A stretch of 6,226 bases of DNA from JAQVXR01 sp050945755 (GTDB lineage Bacteria; Bacillota; Dehalobacteriia; Dehalobacteriales; Dehalobacteriaceae): the NCBI GenBank assembly GCA_050945755.1, contig JBMNTN010000091.1, forward strand, positions 1-6,226, in the 5' to 3' direction. Every line of letters begins with the position of its first letter. Positions within the stretch are counted from its first letter, which is position 1. The notes under the pieces were generated by a model that worked only from the letters and a program-made list of their open reading frames with translations, had not been told where the DNA came from and ran no database searches. The position numbers and the translations under genes were made by a program. Of the stretch, positions 1 to 6,208 are shown piece by piece.

Positions 1-277
1 GCCCAATTTTAATATCATGAAGGGCATCAGTGAGCATTCCGCATTTCTTTATGGAAAACTCCAGGTGATTTTCCCCTTGAGAGGCAACGGAAAACATCCC
101 CTCACCGATATTTATCAGGGAAAACATCCCTAACTGTCCCGGCATGGGAGTAAAGGGTTTTTTGCCGTCTAATGTGCGCACAAAAAACGTCTTGATATCC
201 GGGGTTTCATCAACTATTTTAAAAACTTCGCAAATTTGGGGCACTAAAGGATTGCTCTCACATGTGCAGTTACTCAT
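1..277 (-). CDS. flxA: FlxA-like FAD/NAD-binding oxidoreductase subunit, N-terminal part (runs off left edge)
   Basis: Only the first 92 codons are in the window; the frame stays open to base 1. The start is ATG at 275-277, preceded by a strong site AAAGGAGGT (286-294) eight bases upstream, and it overlaps the end of flxB by 8 bases. The visible part looks like the flavin-binding barrel of the ferredoxin-NADP reductase/AsrB family: residues 45-63 read Met-Pro-Gly-Gln-Leu-Gly-Met-Phe-Ser-Leu, then Gly-Glu-Gly-Met-Phe-Ser-Val, matching the PGQ...GEG..fSv flavin region. Lys-Lys-Cys-Gly-Met-Leu-Thr-Asp-Ala-Leu (77-86) matches the 'G.lT..L' segment. Three cysteines (4, 6, 16) lie at the extreme N-terminus. 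The nucleotide-binding half and any C-terminal cysteine motif lie outside the window. Family role: exchange of electrons with NAD(P)H at the entry of the Flx-Hdr complex. The flxA name relies on context as well as sequence; it could also be called asrB-like or hydG-like. Confidence 0.85.
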   Translation of the reverse strand, partial: MSNCTCESNPLVPQICEVFKIVDETPDIKTFFVRTLDGKKPFTPMPGQLGMFSLINIGEGMFSVASQGENHLEFSIKKCGMLTDALHDIKIG

Positions 278-1271
278 TGACGGCCACCTCCTTTACCTGA
301 TCAATAAACAGCGTAATATCCATATTTACCGGACATTTAGCCAAGCACCGGCCACATCCGACACAGAGATTTTTGCCATATCTCTCATTAAAGTATTGCA
401 ATTTATGCAAGAAACGGTTCCGAACCCGTTCTTGTTTACTGGGACGGGGGTTGTGGCCACCGGCCATCCTGGTATATTCCGAGAACATACAGGAATCCCA
501 ACAGCGGAAACGATAACCCTCATTGCCATCGTTTCTGACCTCAATATCAAAGCAGTAGCAGGTCGGGCAAAGATAGGTGCAGGTACCGCAGCCAACACAT
601 TTACGGCTTACTTCCTTCCAAACCGGGCTCTCAAACATCTTAGCCAGCTTTTCCGGAACACCGGTCATATCCACCTTTAAAGTACAGGCTACGGAAGGAG
701 CCTGGCCATCACCTTCACTTAAGATACCCTGCCATTTACCTACCAGTTCTTTTCCTGCATCAGTTTGGGCCTCTACTCCATATGAGTTGCCCAAATCATA
801 AAGCATTACATCTGCGCCTTCATGTTTACCAGGGTTGAGTCCCATTGAATCGCAAAAACAGGTAGGTGCAACCTTGGTACAACCGATGCAAACGGTAATG
901 AATTTTTCCCTTTTCTCCTTGTAAAATTCATCCACATAGGTTTTGGTCAGAAATACATCGTCCAAGCACATAATACTTTGCAAATCACAGGGTCTGATCC
1001 CGAAAATCACCTGATTTTCCGACTCACTATGCACTGTCAGTTCTGTAACTTCCTGATTGGATACTTTGTAGGAATACATTTTTTGGGTGTTGGGGAACAA
1101 AGCATCTTTCGGCGGCAGCAAAGTGTTGATCGCTTCCAAATCCAAGGTTCCCTCACTGCCCCAAGGTGCAAACTTACTTATCTCGTTTACCTGCATCGGA
1201 ACCAATACTTTAGCATCCCGCGCGGTAATATCGATGGCTTCTTTGATTCTATTTTTCGCAATTGTTTTCAC
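270..1271 (-). CDS. flxB: FlxB-like iron-sulfur subunit (AsrA-type 4Fe-4S protein)
   Basis: A 333-residue soluble protein with no signal peptide or membrane helix. It resembles AsrA of anaerobic sulfite reductase and the related Flx iron-sulfur subunits. Visible motifs are Gly-Ile-Arg-Pro-Cys-Asp-Leu (Cys95), Cys-Ile-Gly-Cys (128, 131) followed by Cys138 and Cys140, then two 4Fe-4S ferredoxin motifs: Cys225/228/231/235 with extra Cys238 and Cys240, and Cys303/306/309/313-Pro. Cys257 and Cys261 in 'RCWDSC' lie between them, as in AsrA. The start is GTG at 1269-1271; an in-frame TAA (the flxC stop) lies six codons upstream, and a G-rich site (GGGGGGTGG) sits between. The likely role is to relay electrons between the flavin subunit FlxA and the rest of the complex. 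It is 15 bases downstream of flxC and overlaps flxA. The B/C naming follows order relative to flxA and could be swapped in other nomenclatures. Confidence 0.88.
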   Translation of the reverse strand: MKTIAKNRIKEAIDITARDAKVLVPMQVNEISKFAPWGSEGTLDLEAINTLLPPKDALFPNTQKMYSYKVSNQEVTELTVHSESENQVIFGIRPCDLQSIMCLDDVFLTKTYVDEFYKEKREKFITVCIGCTKVAPTCFCDSMGLNPGKHEGADVMLYDLGNSYGVEAQTDAGKELVGKWQGILSEGDGQAPSVACTLKVDMTGVPEKLAKMFESPVWKEVSRKCVGCGTCTYLCPTCYCFDIEVRNDGNEGYRFRCWDSCMFSEYTRMAGGHNPRPSKQERVRNRFLHKLQYFNERYGKNLCVGCGRCLAKCPVNMDITLFIDQVKEVAVNE

Positions 1272-1286
1272 TTCCGTCCACCCCCC

Positions 1287-2144
1287 TTACATGAATTTTT
1301 CCGGGTCCTCAAGCTTATAGGTACCGAGGGGAGGTTTCTCCTCAAGATCCACGGCAGCCTCATAAGGACCGAATAGTTCGTTGATATCTTTAATCAGTTT
1401 CCGGTTTAATTCCATGAGGGGCAGGTCCATCGGACATGCTCGTTCACATTCGCCGCATTCAATACACCGGCCGGCTACATGGAAAGCCCTAGTCAACCCA
1501 TAGAACTGATTTTCAGCTCGGTTGTTTTGTTTGCCCTGCCAACCAACCCGATACTGGTCAACAAAGCACTCCCGACAGTTGCACGCCGGACAAACATTGC
1601 GGCAGGCATAGCAGCGAATGCATTTATCATACTGCTTCGCCCAGTATTCGTATTTTTCGTCGGCTGATTTTTTCTCCAATTCGTTAACACTGTTAAAACG
1701 ATTTGGCTTATCACTTTGTGTTACTTTTTCACCAATCATCGTATCAAACACAATCGGATTGGGGTGAGTGCAGTCTTCACATTTTTTTGCCGTTTTACCG
1801 GTGGCCGGATCTTTCATGCCACCGCAGGGAATCCCAATCAGGTAAACGTTCTCTTTCTTAATTTGTCCATCCTGAATCAAGCGGTTAATTGCTCGGGAAT
1901 CACACCCGCGCACAAACACCCCGATTTTTCCCTCCGGGTGGGGATCATCAAGGAGATATTTTGCCGTACCGGCCAAACAGTACTCGTCCCAAACCAATCT
2001 ACCCACATCATCTGCGGAAGTGATAAAGGCCGGAGGAGACTGGTAAGGAAATCTACCTTTTTCCCAACCGATCAGGTAATTCACTTCTCCCTTTTCGAGG
2101 AGATTCTTGGCGACTTCACGCATTTTCGCAGTTATCTCACTCAT
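1287..2144 (-). CDS. flxC: FlxC-like iron-sulfur subunit (4Fe-4S dicluster protein)
   Basis: A 285-residue soluble protein. The N-terminal half has Arg-Gly-Cys-Asp-Ser-Arg (Cys81), Ile-Pro-Cys-Gly-Gly (Cys107) and Cys122-x-x-Cys125, the cysteine pattern seen in the F420-hydrogenase/dehydrogenase beta-like and AsrA-like families. The C-terminal half has two ferredoxin-like sets: Cys175/178/181/185 with Cys188, Cys190 and Cys193 close behind, and Cys227/230/233/237-Pro. The ATG at 2142-2144 overlaps the flxD stop as ATGA, the usual sign of coupled translation. The overall layout parallels flxB next door, so the two may be distant paralogues; this is inference from motif order. Likely role: internal electron relay from the NAD(P)H-linked subunit towards FlxD and HdrA. 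Its reading frame is the same as that of flxB, from which it is separated only by its TAA stop and five codons. Confidence 0.87.
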   Translation of the reverse strand: MSEITAKMREVAKNLLEKGEVNYLIGWEKGRFPYQSPPAFITSADDVGRLVWDEYCLAGTAKYLLDDPHPEGKIGVFVRGCDSRAINRLIQDGQIKKENVYLIGIPCGGMKDPATGKTAKKCEDCTHPNPIVFDTMIGEKVTQSDKPNRFNSVNELEKKSADEKYEYWAKQYDKCIRCYACRNVCPACNCRECFVDQYRVGWQGKQNNRAENQFYGLTRAFHVAGRCIECGECERACPMDLPLMELNRKLIKDINELFGPYEAAVDLEEKPPLGTYKLEDPEKFM

Positions 2145-2569
2145 TTGGCATCCCTCAACTTCCTGTTCGGCCCAATCGCCTTAATTTCTTCACTAATTTT
2201 TATCATCGTCTGCTTGAACTTTTCCGCCTCAGAACCAGAGATCCAACGGGCTTGGAAACGCTGAGGATCCACTCCGTTATACTCTAAAAATTTCTGCATT
2301 AAAAGGAAGCGTCGGCGAGTAAAGTAATTGCCACTAACATAGTGACAGTCTCCAGGATGTCAGCCGGCCACCAATACGCCATCTACTCCTCTTTGAAACG
2401 CCCGCAGAACGAATTGGGGGTTAACCCGGCCTGAGCAGGGAACCCTTAATACCCGAACGTTTTCCGGATATTTCATCCTGTTCAAACCTGCCAAGTCAGC
2501 ACCTGCATAGGCACACCAGTTGCAGCAAAAGGCAAGTATTTTTGGTTCCCAGTTTTTATCTACAGACAC
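2141..2569 (-). CDS. flxD: FlxD/MvhD-like [2Fe-2S] connector subunit, selenoprotein (Sec70)
   Basis: A 142-residue protein if the in-frame TGA at 2360-2362 is read as selenocysteine. Before it: Phe-Cys-Cys-Asn-Trp-Cys (Cys15, 16, 19), then Pro-Cys-Ser-Gly-Arg-Val (Cys45), all typical of MvhD, the delta subunit of methyl-viologen-reducing hydrogenase. After it: His-Pro-Gly-Asp-Cys-His-Tyr (Cys75) and a normal MvhD C-terminus to a TGA at 2141-2143. The family has Cys where the TGA stands (Gly-Cys-His-Pro-Gly-Asp-Cys). MvhD carries one [2Fe-2S] cluster and links an electron-input module to HdrA; here input would come from FlxABC because no hydrogenase genes are present. The start is GTG at 2567-2569, inside the 3' end of hdrA, with GAGGAGGTGG about eight bases upstream. 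The end overlaps flxC as ATGA. Read conventionally it would be a 69-residue fragment lacking the second half of the cluster motif. Confidence 0.93.
2330..2346 (-). promoter_or_regulatory. Putative SECIS hairpin of flxD
   Basis: On the transcript strand GUCACUA pairs with UAGUGGC (seven pairs, one G-U), closing a three-base loop UGU; one more U-A pair can extend the base. The stem begins 13 bases after the UGA and the loop about 20 bases after it, with a G in the first two loop positions, which fits bacterial SECIS rules. No bulged U is obvious in the upper stem, so it is less canonical than the hdrA element. Confidence 0.7.
2360..2362 (-). other. Selenocysteine codon (UGA) in flxD
   Basis: This in-frame TGA, codon 70, sits exactly where MvhD homologues have a Cys codon in the motif Gly-Cys-His-Pro-Gly-Asp-Cys-His-Tyr. 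The frame stays open for another 72 sense codons with family-like sequence. A hairpin follows 13 bases later. Simple nonsense mutation is unlikely because hdrA carries the same Cys-to-UGA arrangement. Confidence 0.92.
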
Positions 2570-4539
2570 AGCGCATCCACCTCCTCTAGGATCTGAGCAT
2601 TAGTAAATCCTTGCAAATCAATCGCACCGGGACGGCAGGCAGCAGTACATGCCCCACAACCCTGACAAAGACCGGTATTAACATTAGCAACAAATCTTTC
2701 CACAACTTTACCATGAGCTCTTTCTTTCTTAGGTATCAATTCGATGGCCTTATATGGGCAACAGGGTACACACATCCCGCAGCCGGAACACTTCTCTTCA
2801 TTAACGTTACTGACCATAGGATCAGTTTCCATTTCTGATTTAGAGAAGAGAGCGCAAACTTTCACCGCTGCACCGCTGGCTTGAGAAACGGTATCCGGAA
2901 TATCTTTCGGGCCTTGGCAAGCACCGGCCAAGAATACACCACCAGTATGAGTTTCCACCGGACGGAGTTTGGGGTGAGCTTCCTGGAACCAGCCGTCTCT
3001 ATCAATACCAAAACCAACAATGCTGGCAATCTTCTCAGATTCTTTGGATGGAGTCATCGCGGTGGCCAAAACCACCATATCAGCCGCTACCGTAACCTGC
3101 TTGCCAATTAAGCTGTCTTCTCCTTTACAGATCAGTTTATCGCCTTCCTGATAAATTCGGGATACTCGACCTCTAACATAGACAGCACCGTCGTCCAATG
3201 TTTTGTTGTAAAACTCGTCATAAGCCTTACCCGGTGTCCGAACATCCATATAGAAAACATAAGCCTGGGAATCAGGAATTTTATCAATTACCTGGTGGGC
3301 ATGTTTAGCTGTATACATGCAGCAAGCCCGAGAACAGTATTCTTTACCTTTAACTTCGTCACGAGAACCAACACATTTGATAAAGACCACTGTCTTGGGT
3401 TCTTTACCATCGGACGGGCGTAAAATCTTCCCACCGGTGGGACCGGCAGCATTGGACAAACGCTCAAAGTGAAGACCTGTAATCACATCAGGGTACTTCC
3501 CATAACCATATTCGCCGTATGCTTTTTCCCATTCAAAGAGGTCAAAACCGGTAGCCATCACAATGGCGCCAAAACTCTGGGTAATAACTTCATCTTTATC
3601 TTCAAAATTAATGGCACCAGTCGGACATAACTTGGCACAAACTCCGCATTTCCCGGTTTTCAATTTGCGGCAGTTCTTTGGATCAATAACCGGCTTACTC
3701 GGTACCGCCTGAGCAAAGGGCTTGTAAATACATGGCCGCTTGCCCAGACCAAGGTCATATTCACTGGGAACCTTGGTAGGACACTTTGTTTCACAAAGGC
3801 CGCATCCGGTACACTTATCATAATCAACATATTTAGCTTTCTTTCTGATTTTTACTTCAAAGTTTCCAATATATCCGCCAACTTCTTCTACTTCCGAACA
3901 ACTCAACAATTCAATATTCGGGTGCTGCGCCGCAGCAACCATCTTAGGAGTACTAATTCAGGCAGAGCAGTCCAATGTGGGGAAGGTTTTATCAAGCATG
4001 GCCATCTTCCCGCCAATGGTTGGCTCCCTTTCTACCAGAGTAACCTGATACCCGGAATCAGCTATATCCAGAGCGGCCTGCATACCGGCAATCCCGCCGC
4101 CAATAACCAATGCTCTTTTATTAATGGGAATTGTCGATGGGAATAATTCATAGTTTTTCGCTACTTTGGCTACTGCCATCCGGACCAGATCAATAGCTTT
4201 CTCAGTGGCCTTTTCTTTATCTGTGTGTACCCAGGAACATTGCTCACGGAGATTAGCCATCTCAAACAAGTAAGGGTTCATCCCCGCGCTGGCCAATGTT
4301 TTCCGGAATGTTGGCTCGTGCATCCGGGGAGTACAAGATGCTACTACTATTCGGTTTAAATTATGCTTTTCAATTGCTTCTTTGATTACTGCCTGACCCG
4401 GTTCGGAGCACATATATTTATAGTCCATGGCAAGAACCACGTTTGGCATGGTCTTTGCCGCTTCAGCAACTTTTTCTACGTCCACGGTAGCCGCAATGTT
4501 TGTACCGCAGTGACAGACAAAAACACCTATTCGTCTCAC
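2560..4539 (-). CDS. hdrA: Heterodisulfide reductase subunit A, flavin/iron-sulfur subunit, selenoprotein (Sec194)
   Basis: 659 residues when the in-frame TGA at 3958-3960 is read as selenocysteine, close to the usual HdrA length. Order of parts: an N-terminal domain starting Val-Cys-His-Cys-Gly (Cys9, Cys11); a FAD-binding Gly-Gly-Gly-Ile-Ala-Gly at 147-152; Lys-Thr-Phe-Pro-Thr-Leu-Asp-Cys-Ser-Ala-Sec at 184-194, then Ile-Ser-Thr-Pro-Lys-Met; an inserted ferredoxin domain (Cys243/246/249/253 and Cys290/298/301/305); the second flavoprotein half with Cys389, 402, 406 and 407; and a C-terminal 2x[4Fe-4S] ferredoxin (Cys584/587/590/594 and 625/628/631/635). HdrA is the cytoplasmic flavin-based bifurcating subunit and exchanges electrons with ferredoxin. 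The start is GTG at 4537-4539, overlapping the hdrB stop as GTGA, with AAGGAGGG just upstream. Its last ten bases overlap flxD. Without recoding it would appear as two genes, 193 and about 460 residues, split inside the conserved motif. Confidence 0.95.
3921..3940 (-). promoter_or_regulatory. SECIS hairpin of hdrA with bulged U
   Basis: The transcript strand reads GGU-U-GCUGC-GGC-GCAGC-ACC. GGU pairs with ACC, one U bulges out, and GCUGC pairs with GCAGC around a GGC loop, so all eight pairs are Watson-Crick. The stem starts 17 bases after the UGA. The known E. coli fdhF SECIS upper stem begins GGUUGC and ends GCACC with the same bulged U, which contacts SelB. The stem above the bulge is about one pair longer here. 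Confidence 0.9.
3958..3960 (-). other. Selenocysteine codon (UGA) in hdrA
   Basis: Codon 194 is TGA at the position of the second Cys of the HdrA motif Asp-Cys-Ser-Ala-Cys-Ile-x-Thr-Pro-Lys-Met. Both flanks match the family in one frame with no insertion or deletion. Other genes of the operon (hdrC, hdrB, flxD) end at TGA and use TGG for Trp, so UGA is not generally reassigned. Confidence 0.95.
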
Positions 4540-5429
4540 GCGCCTTCCCTCCTTGCTCCTGTACGGCTAAATACATCCTGAAGAAGTTTTTCTGCAGGGA
4601 CAAAATGTCTTGGTACACCTACATCCTTGGGAGAATACCCGAAGGATAACGCCATTAATTCGGTGAAATAATAAATAGGAATATTGAAGTTTGTGCCCCA
4701 CTTAGCATTAATTTGTTTCTGCCTCATATCAAGGTTCAACATACAAAGGGGGCAGGCAGTGGCAATAGCTTCCGCCCCGTTAACCTGGGCATTATACAGG
4801 ATATCACGTAGCATCTGCTTTCCTACCATCGGCTTCGTAACCACGTGACTGGCACCGCAACATTCCGTCTTAAATCCCCAATCTACCGGCTCTGCTCCTA
4901 AAGCAGCCATAAGGTTATCCATAACCATGGGGTTTTCCGGATCATCAGATTGGGCAATTTTCGGCGGCCGAACAAGCAAGCAACCATAATAGGATGCTAC
5001 TTTCATCCCGGTAAGAGGTTTGGCCACATTAGCCTTAATTTTTTCCATACTAATCTTTTTCCCAATTACATCAAGTAAAGATAATACTTCACCTTTTGCC
5101 TCATATTCCATTTCGATAATACCGCTAATTTTCTTTTTTGTTTCTTCGGAGGCTTTTACTGCCTCAGCGGTAGCTTTAAACCTGGCAAAGCAAGCTGCAC
5201 ATGGGACAGCAATATCAAGGCCTTCTTTTTCCGCAATGGCAAGATTTCTTGCCGGAAGGGCTAAGGCCAGTGTATGATTGGTCAAGTGTGCTGCAGATGC
5301 GCCGCAGCAGTTCCAATCAGGAATCTCCCACAAATCCAACCCCAACTTTTGGGCTACCAATTTATTGGAGGTACCAAATTCGATTCCTGTAGAGCCTAAT
5401 GAACAACCGGGAAAATAAGCATATCTCAA
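4536..5429 (-). CDS. hdrB: Heterodisulfide reductase subunit B (two CCG domains)
   Basis: A 297-residue soluble protein with two complete CCG (Cys-Cys-Gly) domains. The first set is Cys9 (Phe-Pro-Gly-Cys-Ser-Leu), Cys41-Cys42-Gly, and Cys77-x-x-Cys80. The second is Cys150 (Tyr-Tyr-Gly-Cys-Leu-Leu-Val-Arg-Pro), Cys190-Cys191-Gly-Ala-Ser-His, and Cys226-Pro-Leu-Cys229. In methanogen HdrB these cysteines bind two non-cubane [4Fe-4S] clusters where the heterodisulfide is split; all ligand positions are kept here, so disulfide-reducing chemistry is expected. The bacterial substrate is not known from the sequence; DsrC or a small thiol disulfide is possible. The start is TTG at 5427-5429, overlapping the hdrC stop as TTGA, with a G-rich site (GGGGGGAG) five to six bases upstream; no better start lies nearby and the protein begins Met-Arg-Tyr-Ala-Tyr-Phe-Pro-Gly-Cys as in the family. 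The end overlaps hdrA by 4 bases. Confidence 0.96.
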   Translation of the reverse strand: MRYAYFPGCSLGSTGIEFGTSNKLVAQKLGLDLWEIPDWNCCGASAAHLTNHTLALALPARNLAIAEKEGLDIAVPCAACFARFKATAEAVKASEETKKKISGIIEMEYEAKGEVLSLLDVIGKKISMEKIKANVAKPLTGMKVASYYGCLLVRPPKIAQSDDPENPMVMDNLMAALGAEPVDWGFKTECCGASHVVTKPMVGKQMLRDILYNAQVNGAEAIATACPLCMLNLDMRQKQINAKWGTNFNIPIYYFTELMALSFGYSPKDVGVPRHFVPAEKLLQDVFSRTGARREGA

Positions 5430-5995
5430 CTATGCTCCCCCCCTTCAGCGCACTTCGCAAAGATTTTTTTGATCGCATCCATGTTTTTCACTTTTTCCGG
5501 AAGAACATGGGCTTTCCCCGATAAGAACAGGTGGGGAACAGAATCAACATCCTGGAAAAGATGTCCCGACCTTAAATTGTAAAGAGCACTTAAGATCACT
5601 TCCGGAGACCTGCCAAAAGCCTTGACATTCTGCAGGAAAATGTCATTAAACAGGTTGATTTCTTTCTCTGCAACAATACCTTTCTTCTTTGCCGCCTGCC
5701 GAACTGATTCCATCAATGCCGGCAGATCCACATCTTTCGGGCACCGGGTAACACATGTCTGGCAAGTTGCACACAGCCAAATTGTCCGTGTTGCCAACGC
5801 TTCTTCCAGCAATCCCAGCTGCAGCAACCGGATAATTTGCCTAGGTGTCTTATCCATGGCAAATGCTACCGGGCAACCAGCAGAACATTTACCACACTGG
5901 TAACAGTCAGTAAGCTTTACACCCGATTTCTTTTCCAGGGCATGGATCTCGCTCCGGTTACGGTTTGCAGCACTCGTCAGTTCCAACGCGTCCAT
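5426..5995 (-). CDS. hdrC: Heterodisulfide reductase subunit C (2x[4Fe-4S])
   Basis: A 189-residue protein, the usual HdrC size, with two ferredoxin-type motifs: Cys31-Tyr-Gln-Cys34-Gly-Lys-Cys37-Ser-Ala-Gly-Cys41-Pro and Cys75-Ala-Thr-Cys78-Gln-Thr-Cys81-Val-Thr-Arg-Cys85-Pro. It passes electrons between HdrA and HdrB in the cytoplasm. The ATG at 5993-5995 is chosen because GAGGGGG (6001-6007) stands just upstream and the protein then begins near the normal HdrC N-terminus. The frame is open further upstream to an ATG at 6104-6106, but that start lacks a ribosome binding site and would add a low-complexity Glu/Arg/Lys tail translated from a purine tract. This is the first gene of the visible operon; it overlaps hdrB by 4 bases. 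A short C-terminal helix region after residue 160 has no motif. Confidence 0.94.
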   Translation of the reverse strand: MDALELTSAANRNRSEIHALEKKSGVKLTDCYQCGKCSAGCPVAFAMDKTPRQIIRLLQLGLLEEALATRTIWLCATCQTCVTRCPKDVDLPALMESVRQAAKKKGIVAEKEINLFNDIFLQNVKAFGRSPEVILSALYNLRSGHLFQDVDSVPHLFLSGKAHVLPEKVKNMDAIKKIFAKCAEGGEHS

Positions 5996-6074
5996 AGATA
6001 CCCCCTCTTTCATTTCATTAAAATAACAACCTTTTATGATAATGCCAGCTGCCTCTAAACAAATAAACCAACAA

Positions 6075-6104
6075 TTTCCTCTTTCTTCTCTTTCTCCTCT
6101 TTCC
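6075..6104 (-). other. 30-base homopurine tract in the hdrC leader
   Basis: Every base on the operon strand from 6104 down to 6075 is A or G (all pyrimidine on the plus strand), built of GGAGAAAGAG-like units. It lies about 80 to 110 bases before the hdrC start. A role in transcript stability, protein binding or ribosome standby is possible but not shown by the sequence. Confidence 0.6.
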
Positions 6105-6176
6105 ATTTGGTAAATATTACTATTCGTTTCATTTTTATTCGATTCTCAGCGCTAAATTCCTCCTAACATTGAAATA

Positions 6177-6194
6177 TTTTTGTATTTAGCTGGC
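6177..6194. repeat. 18-bp direct repeat, copy 1
   Basis: The 18-mer TTTTTGTATTTAGCTGGC (plus strand) occurs here and again 32 bases to the right with no mismatch. It is upstream of the operon and could be one of a pair of regulator sites on the same face of the helix (about three turns apart). Confidence 0.8.
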
Positions 6195-6208
6195 TTTTTA
6201 AATTCTAT

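Noticed and set aside
144..680. Plus-strand open frames opposite the operon, such as 144-680, 978-1376 and 1716-2264
   Set aside because: They lie wholly antisense to well-supported iron-sulfur genes, have no domain features, and their sequences are explained by the codon pattern of the genes opposite.
3943..3960. hdrA as a pseudogene or as two separate genes split by a stop
   Set aside because: Both halves match HdrA without a gap in one frame, the UGA replaces a conserved Cys, and a SECIS hairpin follows. The Met at 3940-3942 has no ribosome binding site and lies inside the conserved motif.
2360..3960. General UGA reassignment (UGA as Trp or Gly)
   Set aside because: hdrC, hdrB and flxD use TGA as their true stop at coupled junctions, Trp is encoded by TGG throughout, and the two internal UGA codons replace Cys, not Trp or Gly.
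6030..6060. Sigma-54 promoter at the CTGGCATTATCAT sequence on the minus strand
   Set aside because: TGGCA is present but the required TTGC-type -12 element is missing at the proper spacing.
5996..6106. Longer HdrC starting at the ATG at 6104-6106
   Set aside because: No ribosome binding site precedes it, the added residues come from the purine tract and look like no HdrC, and the ATG at 5993-5995 has a good site.
6055..6132. 25-codon minus-strand frame (leader peptide candidate, Met-Lys-Arg-Ile-Val-Ile-Phe)
   Set aside because: The nearest AGGAGG is 26 bases upstream, too far, and half of the peptide is Lys/Glu from the purine tract. No run of regulatory codons or attenuator hairpin is visible.
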